A DNA stretch of 64,000 nucleotides from assembly GCF_001984175.1 (NCBI RefSeq), contig NZ_MTQP01000069.1, forward strand, positions 930,001-994,000, read 5' to 3'. Each line of letters opens with the position of its first letter. Within the stretch, counting starts at the first letter, position 1. Under the pieces are notes generated by a model. The model ran no database searches. It saw only the letters and a program-made list of their open reading frames with translations, and was not told where the DNA came from. Below are positions 23,752-31,801 of this stretch, in pieces. Both the position numbers and the translations under genes were made by a program. The DNA comes from Saccharothrix sp. ALI-22-I. Its GTDB lineage: Bacteria; Actinomycetota; Actinomycetes; Mycobacteriales; Pseudonocardiaceae.

Positions 23752-24618
23752 CTACTTCAGGGCGCCCGCGGCCGCGCCGCTGCGCCAGAAGCGCTGCAAC
23801 AGGACGAAGGCGACGACGAGCGGGACGATGGCCAGCAGTGAGCCGGTCACGACGAGGTTGAACAGCATTCGCGTACCGGCCTCCTGCTGTGCGGTGTTGA
23901 ACCAGGTGGTCAACCCCACGGTAAGGGGGTACAGGTCGGCGTCACTGAGCATGACCAGGGGCAGGAAGTAGTTGTTCCACGTCGCGACCAGGGTGAACAG
24001 GAAGACGGTGACGATCGCGGGGCGCATCATCGGCACCGCGATCTGCCAGAAGATGCGCAGCTCACCGGCCCGGTCGATGCGCGCGGCGTCGATCAGCTCC
24101 ACCGGCACGCTCTCGGCCACGTACACCCGGACGAGGTACGCGCCGAACGGGCTGAGCAGCGACGGCAGGATGACCGCCCACATCGTGTCGACGATCTCCA
24201 GTTCGGACAGGATCAGGTACGTCGGCAGCACCAGTGCGGTGGCCGGCACCATGATCATGCCCAGCAACGCGGTCTCGAACAACCGCTTGCCCACGAAAGA
24301 GAACCGGGCCAGTCCGTAACCGGCGGCGGCGGCGAGCGCGGTCGCGCCCAGGGCGCTGAGCCCCGAGTACAGCGCCGTGTTGAGCAGCCACTGGCCGTAG
24401 ACGCCGTCGTCCTCGCGGAACAGCTGTTCGATGTTCTCCACCAGGTTGAACTCGGCGAACCACAGCGCCGGGCTGTCGAGCAGGTCCGGCTGGCTCTTGG
24501 TGGCCGCGATGACCACCCACAGCAGCGGCACCAGGAAGTACAGGATGCCCGCCGCCATCAGCACGTGCGGGAGTCGGGTCTTCACCGTGGTCCGATTGCC
24601 GGCTCCGCCGATGGTCAC
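23752..24618 (-). CDS. Sugar ABC permease, MalG type
   Basis: 288 aa, six membrane helices beginning HVLMAAGILYFLVPLLWVVIAATKS. The EAA loop that docks the ATPase is ELIDAARIDRAGELRIFWQIAVPMMRP (about 183-209). The GTG start overlaps the MalF gene's stop as GTGA. It pairs with that permease and the upstream lipoprotein. No ATPase gene is present; CUT1 importers in actinobacteria usually share one MsiK-type ATPase encoded elsewhere. Confidence 0.93.
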   Translation of the reverse strand: MTIGGAGNRTTVKTRLPHVLMAAGILYFLVPLLWVVIAATKSQPDLLDSPALWFAEFNLVENIEQLFREDDGVYGQWLLNTALYSGLSALGATALAAAAGYGLARFSFVGKRLFETALLGMIMVPATALVLPTYLILSELEIVDTMWAVILPSLLSPFGAYLVRVYVAESVPVELIDAARIDRAGELRIFWQIAVPMMRPAIVTVFLFTLVATWNNYFLPLVMLSDADLYPLTVGLTTWFNTAQQEAGTRMLFNLVVTGSLLAIVPLVVAFVLLQRFWRSGAAAGALK

Positions 24619-25580
24619 GAGCGTGCCCCCCGCCTGCGGTTGATGAACACGAACGCGTAGGCCACCACGAACACCAGGAAGCCCAGCGCGAACGACAGCG
24701 CGGCCGAGTAGTGGAAGTCCGAGTAGGCGAACGCCTGGTTGTAGGCGTAGAGGTTGGGCGTGTACCCGGCCGAGATCTGCGGCGCGAACCGGGCCATGAT
24801 CGCCGGTTCGGTGAAGAACTGCATGGTGCCGATGACGGTGAAGATCGCGGCCAGCGAGATGGCCTGCTTGATCGCGGGCACCTTGACCCGCAACGCGATC
24901 TGCACCGGCGTGGCCCCGTCGATCACCGCGGCCTCGTACATCTCCCTCGGCACGCCCTGCAACGCCGAGTACAGGATGATCATGTTGTAGCCGGTCCACG
25001 CCCACGTCACGATGTTGCCGAGCGACAGCAGCAGCAAAGAGGAGCTGAAGAAGTCGATCGGGTCGCCGCCGACGAACGTGGGCAGGTCCGCGAACGGGCC
25101 GAACGTCCGGCTGTAGAGGAAACCCCACATGAGCGCGCCGACGACGGCGGGCACGGCGTAGGGCATGAACGCGATGAGCCGGAACGCCAGGGCGAACTTC
25201 GTGGTCACGGCGTCGAGCGTCAACGCCCCGGCCAGCGCGATACCGAGCATGATCGGGATCTGCACGAGCCCGAACAGGACGACCCGCAGCAGGCCGTCCA
25301 GCAGCACCGGGTCGGTGAACGCGCGCACGTAGTTGTCGATACCGGTGAACCGGGTGCCGAGGGCGAGGCTCTTGCTGGACAGGCTCAGCCAGAACGCGTA
25401 CCCGAGCGGCACGATCAGGAACGCGACGACGACGAGGAAGAACGGCAGGACGAACAGGGCGCCGGCCACCGGGTGCGCGGTGACCCGGCGCGACCTGCGC
25501 CGCGACCGGCTCTCGACCGGGCGGTGCGGTGGTGGCGGCGAGTCGGCCGCGGGTGCCGTGATCGGTATGGACCGGGTCAC
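24615..25580 (-). CDS. Sugar ABC permease, MalF type
   Basis: 321 aa. A proline- and arginine-rich cytoplasmic start (PPPPHRPVESRSRRRSRR) is followed by six helices from about residue 37 (VAGALFVLPFFLVVVAFLIVPLGYAFWL). The EAA loop is EMYEAAVIDGATPVQIALRVKVPAIKQ (about 217-243). It is the partner of the MalG-type subunit, with which it overlaps by 4 bases. In context it imports arabino-oligosaccharides; the specificity itself is set by the binding protein. Confidence 0.92.
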   Translation of the reverse strand: MTRSIPITAPAADSPPPPHRPVESRSRRRSRRVTAHPVAGALFVLPFFLVVVAFLIVPLGYAFWLSLSSKSLALGTRFTGIDNYVRAFTDPVLLDGLLRVVLFGLVQIPIMLGIALAGALTLDAVTTKFALAFRLIAFMPYAVPAVVGALMWGFLYSRTFGPFADLPTFVGGDPIDFFSSSLLLLSLGNIVTWAWTGYNMIILYSALQGVPREMYEAAVIDGATPVQIALRVKVPAIKQAISLAAIFTVIGTMQFFTEPAIMARFAPQISAGYTPNLYAYNQAFAYSDFHYSAALSFALGFLVFVVAYAFVFINRRRGARS

Positions 25581-25649
25581 GGGGAACCTCCTGGACTGGG
25601 GGGTGGTCGGCCTGCCGCGGCGGACGGGCCGCGACAGGCCGCGAGTGCG

Positions 25650-26978
25650 TTACCGGCTGACCTTGAAGCCCTGCTTCTCGGCGTACGCGACGACGTTCTT
25701 CTGCGTCTCCTCCAGCACCGTGCTCCATTCCCTGCCGCCCGACATCGCCTCGGCGGTGCGGTCGTTGAGGTCCTTGAACACGAAGTCCTGGAACGGCGTG
25801 TACTGGAACTCGCCCAGCTTCTGCGACACCGGCACGAAGATCTCGTTCACCTTCTGGCCGTTGAAGAACTCGTACGCCTTTCCGGTGAACGCCGGGTCCG
25901 CCGCGACGTCCTTGACCAGCGGGTAGAGGAACGCCTTGTTCAGGCCGATGTCCCAGGCCGCCTTCGAACGGCCGAACAACTCGCGGGCCACCGTGGTCGC
26001 CGCCTGCGGGTTCTTGGCCTGCTTGGTCACGGTGAACGTCGAGCCGCCCCAGTCGCCCTGCTCGTCGGCGCCCGCGGTCCACTGCGGCATCGGCGCGACC
26101 GCCCACTTGCCGGCCGTGTTCTTGAGCGAGCCCGCGACGTAACCGGGAGTCCAACCGGCCGCGGCCCAGGTCCAGTACTTGCCCGAGTCCAGCGCGGCGG
26201 TGGCGTCGGCGGTGAAGAACTTGTCCTGCGCCATCAGGCCCTTGTCCACCAGGTCGCCGTACAGGTCGACGACCTTCTTGCACTCCGGCGCGGTCAAGTT
26301 GATCTTGACTTCGTCCTTGGCCTTGGCCTGCGAGTAGCCGTACGGCCGGCAGCCCGCCTGCCACATCAGCCCGTTGAGCCAGCCGCCGTCACTGCCGAAG
26401 CTGGCGATGTAGGCGTCCGGATCGACGGCCTTGATCCGCGCCGCGGCGTCGGCGTACTCGGCCCAGGTGGTCGGCACCGGGATGCCGTGCTGGTCGAACA
26501 GGTCCTTGCGGTACATCAACGCCATCGGGCCGCCGTCGACCGGGATCGCGTAGACCTTCTCGCCGTCGGTGGCCTGGCTCCACGCCCACTCGGCGTAGAG
26601 GTCCTTGTCCTCGTTGGCGCCGTACGGGCCCATGTCGGCCAGACCGTCGAGGATGACGAACGTCGGGATCTGCTGGAACTCGACCATCGCCACGTCCGGC
26701 GCGCCCTTGCCCGCGGTGAACGCCGTTTTCAGCTTGGCGTACTGGTCCGGGCCGGTACCGACGTTGGTCCAGTCGACCTGGATGTCGGAGTGGGAGGCGT
26801 TGAACGCCTCGACCACGCCCTTGAACTCCGGGTACCAGGCCCAGACCGACACGCGCACCGGTCCGCTGTCCTCACCGGTGGCCCCGCCACAGGCGGCCAC
26901 CGCGAGCAGGCCGCAGACGGCGAGCCCTCTGCCGAGTTTCGCCATCCTGGCTTTTGCCAACCAGTTGGTGCCGAGCAT
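25650..26978 (-). CDS. Extracellular sugar-binding lipoprotein (CUT1 type)
   Basis: 442 aa. Start ATG 26978, after GGAAAGGCG, gives MLGTNWLAKARMAKLGRGLAVCGLLAVAACGG with a lipobox ending in AAC (lipidated cysteine near residue 29). Mature family-1 solute-binding fold: VRVSVWAWYPEFKGVVEAFNASHSDIQVDW, then the typical GKYWTWAAAGWTPGY and GWLNGLMWQ aromatic-rich sugar-site segments. The frame is open farther upstream, but that stretch lacks a ribosome-binding site and contains two operator copies. First gene of the arabinoside import operon. Confidence 0.92.
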   Translation of the reverse strand: MLGTNWLAKARMAKLGRGLAVCGLLAVAACGGATGEDSGPVRVSVWAWYPEFKGVVEAFNASHSDIQVDWTNVGTGPDQYAKLKTAFTAGKGAPDVAMVEFQQIPTFVILDGLADMGPYGANEDKDLYAEWAWSQATDGEKVYAIPVDGGPMALMYRKDLFDQHGIPVPTTWAEYADAAARIKAVDPDAYIASFGSDGGWLNGLMWQAGCRPYGYSQAKAKDEVKINLTAPECKKVVDLYGDLVDKGLMAQDKFFTADATAALDSGKYWTWAAAGWTPGYVAGSLKNTAGKWAVAPMPQWTAGADEQGDWGGSTFTVTKQAKNPQAATTVARELFGRSKAAWDIGLNKAFLYPLVKDVAADPAFTGKAYEFFNGQKVNEIFVPVSQKLGEFQYTPFQDFVFKDLNDRTAEAMSGGREWSTVLEETQKNVVAYAEKQGFKVSR

Positions 26979-27168
26979 GGGTAGCGCCTTTCCGTCGCGG
27001 CATGCGTCCGGGCATGCGCGACCGTCATCACGGAGCGTGATCGAGACAGGGAAGGTGAGCGGCGACCCCACGAGGCGCGAACAGGTGCCGCTGAGGTCGG
27101 TCGGCGTACTGCGCCACGGCCGACGGGTTCGGGGGAACCGACTGTGGCTGCCGCCGTGGCACCGGGTC

Positions 27169-27182
27169 TTGCTGCGCTGCAA
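27169..27182. promoter_or_regulatory. LacI-type operator, copy 1
   Basis: TTGCTGCGCTGCAA, a near-perfect palindrome around CGC. It is 191 bases upstream of the binding-protein start. Copies 2 (27201-27214) and 3 (27311-27324) share 13-14 of 14 bases. This 384-base gap between the divergent binding-protein and lacI genes holds no gene. Confidence 0.75.
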
Positions 27183-27200
27183 AAGACTATGGACCGCGTT

Positions 27201-27214
27201 TTGCTGCGCTGCAA
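27201..27214. promoter_or_regulatory. LacI-type operator, copy 2
   Basis: TTGCTGCGCTGCAA, identical to copy 1 and exactly 32 bases (about three helical turns) from it, so both would face the same side of the DNA. Confidence 0.75.
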
Positions 27215-27310
27215 GACCTCATCTGATGTTAATTCAAACGAGATGTGGGCCGGCTCGACCTCCGGCGGACAAGTGAGTCTTGCCGCGACGGGGGCCGGCG
27301 CGCACACTCT

Positions 27311-27324
27311 TTGCAGCGCTGCAA
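27311..27324. promoter_or_regulatory. LacI-type operator, copy 3 (perfect palindrome)
   Basis: TTGCAGCGCTGCAA is a perfect 14-bp palindrome 38 bases before the lacI start. It is the best site of the three and probably gives autoregulation. Confidence 0.8.
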
Positions 27325-27362
27325 GCCGCCGCGCCGCCGCGCCGTCCGACCGGAGGAAGCCC

Positions 27363-28391
27363 ATGCGTGACGCCACGCTGCGTGACGTTGCCGAGCTGGC
27401 GGGGGTGTCCGCGCGGACGGTGTCGAACGTGGTCAACGGCTACGCGGCGGTCACCGACCACACCCGCGAGAAGGTGGAGAAGGCGATCAAGGAACTGGGC
27501 TACCGGCCCAACGTGCTGGCCCGCAACCTCGCCAACGGCCGGTCCGGGCAGATCGCCGTGGTGGTGCCGTTCCTGGACGTGCCGTACTTCTCCGAGCTGT
27601 TGCAGGTGATCATCCCCCACGCTCGGGAACGCGGCTACCACGTGCTGATCGACCAGACCGACGGCGACCCGACGCACGAGCGCGAGCTGATCCGGCGCGG
27701 CGCGCGGGCGGTCCTGTTCGACGGGATGATCTACAGCCCGCTCGGGCTGGCGCAGGACGACCTGGCCGAGAGCGACCCGACGTTCCCGCTGGTCCTGCTC
27801 GGCGAGCGGTCGTCCAACGCCTTCTTCGACCACGTGGGCATCGACGACGTCGTGGCGTCCCGCGAGGCCACCGCGCACCTGATCGGCCTCGGCAGGCGCC
27901 GGATCGCGGCCATAGGCGATCAGCCGTACCCGACCGGCGAGGCGGCGCAACTGCGCACCCTCGGCTACCGGCAGGCCCACGCGGACGCCGGGCTGCCGGT
28001 GGACGAGTCGCTGATCATCCAGGCGCAGCGGTTCACCCGGGCCGACGGCGCGGCCGCCATGCGGGCGTTGCTCGACCGGGACGACCCACCGGACGCAGTC
28101 TTCGGCTACAACGACCCGGTGGCGCTCGGCGCGCTGCACGAAGTGCTGGAACGCGGGCTCCGGGTGCCCGAGGACATCGCGCTGATCGGCTACGACGACA
28201 TCGAGGAAGGCCGCTACTCCAACCCCGCGATCAGCACGATCTCGCCGGACAAGGACGCCATCGCCACGACGGCGGTGGACCGGCTGCTCAAACGCATCGG
28301 CAGCACCGAACCGCTACCCGGCATAGAGGTCCGCGCCTCACACCGACTGATCGCCCGGCAGAGCACCCTCGGTCGCGCCGCCGGCCGCTGA
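27363..28391 (+). CDS. LacI-family repressor of the arabinoside operon
   Basis: 342 aa. HTH at residues 3-24 (ATLRDVAELAGVSARTVSNVVNG), the hinge helix with NVLARNLANGRSG, then a periplasmic-binding-type effector domain (AVVVPFLDVPYFSELLQVIIPHARERGYHVLIDQTDGDP). C-terminal signature: IALIGYDDIEEGRYSNPAISTISPD. ATG 27363 follows GGAGGAAGCCC; in-frame codons farther upstream are operator DNA. It is divergent from the binding-protein operon, with three matching palindromes between them, so its target is clear. The inducer is probably an arabino-oligosaccharide or L-arabinose. Confidence 0.95.
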   Translation: MRDATLRDVAELAGVSARTVSNVVNGYAAVTDHTREKVEKAIKELGYRPNVLARNLANGRSGQIAVVVPFLDVPYFSELLQVIIPHARERGYHVLIDQTDGDPTHERELIRRGARAVLFDGMIYSPLGLAQDDLAESDPTFPLVLLGERSSNAFFDHVGIDDVVASREATAHLIGLGRRRIAAIGDQPYPTGEAAQLRTLGYRQAHADAGLPVDESLIIQAQRFTRADGAAAMRALLDRDDPPDAVFGYNDPVALGALHEVLERGLRVPEDIALIGYDDIEEGRYSNPAISTISPDKDAIATTAVDRLLKRIGSTEPLPGIEVRASHRLIARQSTLGRAAGR

Positions 28392-28403
28392 GACCGACAC
28401 CTC

Positions 28404-28417
28404 GGTAAACGCTTACC
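28404..28417. promoter_or_regulatory. LacI-type operator before the GH2 gene
   Basis: GGTAAACGCTTACC, near-perfect palindrome, 12 bases after the lacI stop and 172 bases before the GH2 start. It belongs to the GGWAARCGCTTWCC set also found at 31764 and 54541, which differs from the TTGCAGCGCTGCAA sites of the neighbouring lacI. Confidence 0.6.
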
Positions 28418-28589
28418 AGCACGGGGGCGTGTGCTGCGCAAGCCTTGTGTCTCAATGACTTCAGGCCGCCTTCGGGACCTGGCCGGGCTATTGACAGCCA
28501 CTTGCGCCGGCGGCAGCATCCTGTGGCGTTCTGTTGCTCTGAGAACTTCTCTGATCGGTGTTGTTGGGTTTCGGGGAGACGAGGGTTTG

Positions 28590-31500
28590 GTGGACAGACA
28601 CAGGCGTTTGTTCCGAGGAAGCGTGGCGTCGGTCGTCGCGCTGCTCCTGGCGTCGGGCCTCGTGCAGGCTCCCGCGGCGACCGGTGACCCGGCCGCCGCC
28701 GCGCACCTCAGCCGCAGCGAGAACTTCGACGGGTCGTGGAAGTTCGCCCTGGCCAACACCACCGGCGACGACGACCCGGCGTACGCCGACGCGGACGAAC
28801 CCGGCTTCGACGACTCGTCGTGGCGTGCGCTCGACCTGCCGCACGACTGGTCGATCGAGCAGGCCATGACACCCGCGGCGGGCAGCAACACCGGCTACTT
28901 CCCCGGCGGACTGGGCTGGTACCGCAAGACGTTCACGCTGCCGCGCTCCACCACGGGCAAGAAGGTCTCGCTGGACTTCGACGGCGTCTACATGGACTCC
29001 GAGGTCTACCTCAACGGCACCCTGGTCACCGCGCACCCGTACGGCTACACGGGTTTCGCGGTCGACCTGACCCCGTTGGCGCACACCGACGGCAGGACGC
29101 CGAACGTCGTCGCGGTGAAGGTGCGCAACAAGCTGCCGAGCAGCCGCTGGTACTCCGGCAGCGGCATCTACCGGCACGTCGAGCTGGTCGTCACCGACCC
29201 GGTGCACGTCGCCCGGCACGGCACGTTCGTGACGACGCCGAACGTGGAGCAGGAGGTGAAGTCCGGCTACGCCACCGCCCACGTCCGCACCGACGTGGTC
29301 AACGGCGCCGGTAGCGCGGACGTCGCCGTGCAGTACCGGATCAAGGACGCCTCCGGTCGCGTCGTGGCACGTCACCGGTCGGCGGTGAGCGGACCGACCG
29401 TCGAGTCCGACATCCGGGTGCCCGGGCCCACCCTGTGGTCGATGGGGAACCCGCACCTCTACACCTTGGAGACCGAGGTGACGGTGGCGGGCAGGCGCGT
29501 GGACACCACCAGCACCCGGTTCGGCTTCCGCTGGGTCCGGTTCGACGCGAACGAAGGCTTCTTCGTCAACGGCGAGTACCACAAGATCCAGGGCGTCGAC
29601 CTGCACCACGACCAGGGCGCCCTCGGGTCCGCGGTGAACCGGGACGCGTTGGCACGGCAGATGAAGCTGATGAAGGACATGGGCGTCAACGCCTTCCGGA
29701 CCTCGCACAACCCACCCTCGCCCGAGCAGATCGAGCTCTGCGAGGAGCTGGGCATCGTGATGATGGTCGAGGCGTTCGACACCTGGCGCAGGCCCAAGAT
29801 CGCCTACGACTACGGCCGGTTCTTCGAGGCCAACAGCTCCGCGGACATCAAGGAGATGGTGAACGCGGCGAAGAGCTCCCCCGCCGTCGTGCTGTGGTCG
29901 GTCGGCAACGAGATCCCGGACTTCCACTCGGTCCCGTTCGGCCCGGACACCGCGAAGCGGCTGGCCGCCGACATCAGGTCGATCGACACCAGTCGCCCGA
30001 TCGTGTTCGGCTCCGACGCGTACCGCCGGGTGCCGGCCACCGGATCGGGTCCGGACCAGATCCTCACCGCGTTGGACGGCCTCGGCCTGAACTACAACAC
30101 CGCCGGGTCGGTGGACGCGTTGCACGCCAAGTACCCGGACAAGTTCATCTTCGAGTCCGAGTCGTCGTCCTCGACGTCCACCCGCGGCTCGTACCAGGAC
30201 CCGTTGCTGCTCAACACCGGTGAGAACTACACGCCGGGCAAGCGGGAGGCGTCGTCGTACGACAACAACATGGCGTCGTGGACGTTGAGCGGCGAGTACG
30301 GGTTGAAGAAGGACCGGGACCGCAAGTTCTTCCTCGGCCAGTTCCTGTGGGCCGGCATGGACTACATCGGCGAGCCGACGCCGTTCGACGGCGTGTTCCC
30401 GGTGCGCACCTCGCACTTCGGCGCGATGGACACGGCCGGTTTCCCGAAGGACCTCTACTACCTGTTCAAGAGCCAGTGGACGACCGACCCGATGGTGCAC
30501 GTGATCCCGATGAACTGGACCGACCACAAGGTGGGCGACCCGGTGCAGGTGTGGGCTTACGCCAACGTGGACACCGTCGAGCTGTTCCTCAACGGCAAGT
30601 CGCTCGGCGTGCGGAAGTTCGACCGCAAGACGACCACGTACGGCAAGGAGTACCTGGAGACGACCGAGCCGTCCGGTGACGACAAGAACGTCACCACCGG
30701 GCCGTTCCCGGGCAGCTACACCAGCCCCAACGGCAGCGCGGGCAAGCTGCACCTCACCTGGACCGTGCCGTTCGAGCCGGGTGAGCTGGTCGCGGTGGCG
30801 CGCAAGGACGGCAAGGAGGTCTCGCGGGACGCCGTGCGCACGGCCGGTGCGGCGGACGCGGTGAAGCTGACGGCGGACCGCAAGGTCGTCAAGGCCGACG
30901 GCAAGTCGCTGACCTACATCACCGCCGACGTGGTCGACAAGAACGGCGTGGTCGTGCCGAGCGCGGACAACAAGGTCACCTTCTCCGTCACCGGCGGCAG
31001 GCTGGTCGGCGTGGACAACGGACGGCCGGAGAGCGTGGAGCCGTACAAGGCGGAAGGGATGACCGCGTTCCACGGCAAGGTGCTGGCGATCGTCCAGTCG
31101 GACGGGCGGGCCGGGCCCATCACGGTCAAGGCGACGTCGCCGGGTCTGCGGTCGGGGCGCACGTCGGTGTTCGCCACCTGGGCCGGGACCAAGGGACCGG
31201 TCGGTGCGGCACCGGTGTTCGCGCCCGCGCCGCCGGACCTCTCCAGCCCCGTGGACGCCAGTTACAGCGGTAGGCCGACCACGTTGCCCGCGGCGATGAT
31301 CGATGGTGACATGGCCACCCGGTGGTCCAACTCCTACTCCAAGCAGGCCACACAGGTGCTGCCGTCGGTGTCGTCGGCGCACGCGAGCGACTGGGTGTCC
31401 GTGGCGTGGCCGGAGGAGCGGCGGTTCGGCGGCGTGACGTCGTACTTCACCGTGGACGGCTCCCACCAGCTGCCGGCCTCGGTCGAGGTGGCGTACTGGA

Positions 31501-31685
31501 ACGGCACCGCGTGGGCGTCCGCGTCGAACGTCCGGGTCGACTGGGCGACCGCGGTGGGACAGCCGAGCACCATCACGTTCGACCCGGTCTCCACCACGAA
31601 GGTCCGGATCACGATGACCAGCCGGGCACCGGGAACGTCGACCGGGTTCCTCGGCATCAACGAACTCCAGGTGTCGGCGACCTGA
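28590..31685 (+). CDS. Secreted GH2 beta-galactosidase-type enzyme with F5/8 C module
   Basis: 1031 aa from GTG 28590 (after GAGACGAGGG). Signal peptide to about residue 32. Order of domains: GH2 jelly-roll (about 40-205), Ig-like GH2 domain (205-312), TIM barrel (312-about 610) with acid/base E441 in LWSVGNEIPD and nucleophile E522 or E524 in FIFESESSSS; a DUF4982-type beta domain (WTTDPMVHVIPMNWTDHKVGDPVQVWAYANVDTVELFLNG); an invasin-like Ig domain (about 760-870); and a discoidin-type carbohydrate-binding module (about 890-1031). Likely substrate: galactan or arabinogalactan side chains outside the cell. The frame is open from 28431 but only the shorter form has a clean signal peptide. Confidence 0.9.
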   Translation: MDRHRRLFRGSVASVVALLLASGLVQAPAATGDPAAAAHLSRSENFDGSWKFALANTTGDDDPAYADADEPGFDDSSWRALDLPHDWSIEQAMTPAAGSNTGYFPGGLGWYRKTFTLPRSTTGKKVSLDFDGVYMDSEVYLNGTLVTAHPYGYTGFAVDLTPLAHTDGRTPNVVAVKVRNKLPSSRWYSGSGIYRHVELVVTDPVHVARHGTFVTTPNVEQEVKSGYATAHVRTDVVNGAGSADVAVQYRIKDASGRVVARHRSAVSGPTVESDIRVPGPTLWSMGNPHLYTLETEVTVAGRRVDTTSTRFGFRWVRFDANEGFFVNGEYHKIQGVDLHHDQGALGSAVNRDALARQMKLMKDMGVNAFRTSHNPPSPEQIELCEELGIVMMVEAFDTWRRPKIAYDYGRFFEANSSADIKEMVNAAKSSPAVVLWSVGNEIPDFHSVPFGPDTAKRLAADIRSIDTSRPIVFGSDAYRRVPATGSGPDQILTALDGLGLNYNTAGSVDALHAKYPDKFIFESESSSSTSTRGSYQDPLLLNTGENYTPGKREASSYDNNMASWTLSGEYGLKKDRDRKFFLGQFLWAGMDYIGEPTPFDGVFPVRTSHFGAMDTAGFPKDLYYLFKSQWTTDPMVHVIPMNWTDHKVGDPVQVWAYANVDTVELFLNGKSLGVRKFDRKTTTYGKEYLETTEPSGDDKNVTTGPFPGSYTSPNGSAGKLHLTWTVPFEPGELVAVARKDGKEVSRDAVRTAGAADAVKLTADRKVVKADGKSLTYITADVVDKNGVVVPSADNKVTFSVTGGRLVGVDNGRPESVEPYKAEGMTAFHGKVLAIVQSDGRAGPITVKATSPGLRSGRTSVFATWAGTKGPVGAAPVFAPAPPDLSSPVDASYSGRPTTLPAAMIDGDMATRWSNSYSKQATQVLPSVSSAHASDWVSVAWPEERRFGGVTSYFTVDGSHQLPASVEVAYWNGTAWASASNVRVDWATAVGQPSTITFDPVSTTKVRITMTSRAPGTSTGFLGINELQVSAT

Positions 31686-31700
31686 TCGGCTGACCGCACT

Positions 31701-31739
31701 CGACGACCGCCGTCGGCGCCTTGACGGCGGCGGTCGTCG
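31701..31739. terminator. Terminator after the GH2 gene
   Basis: CGACGACCGCCGTC (31701-31714) and GACGGCGGCGGTCGTCG (31723-31739) form a stem of about 14 bp with a 3-base bulge and 8-base loop, between the GH2 stop and the next operator. Confidence 0.65.
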
Positions 31740-31763
31740 GTGGTGCAGTGCTCGTACGCCGTC

Positions 31764-31777
31764 GGAAAGCGCTTTCC
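31764..31777. promoter_or_regulatory. LacI-type operator before the PL26-like gene
   Basis: GGAAAGCGCTTTCC, a perfect 14-bp palindrome 24 bases upstream of the start codon, a position that would block transcription or initiation. Confidence 0.7.
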
Positions 31778-31801
31778 CTGCATCTCAACGAGGAGACCTT
31801 G

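Noticed and set aside
28431..28590. Longer N-terminus for the GH2 enzyme
   Set aside because: The upstream stretch has no ribosome-binding site and would put about 53 residues before a normal signal peptide.
28488..31466. Long minus-strand frame opposite the GH2 gene
   Set aside because: Arg/Val/His-rich antisense shadow; the plus strand encodes a complete GH2 enzyme with catalytic motifs and a signal peptide.
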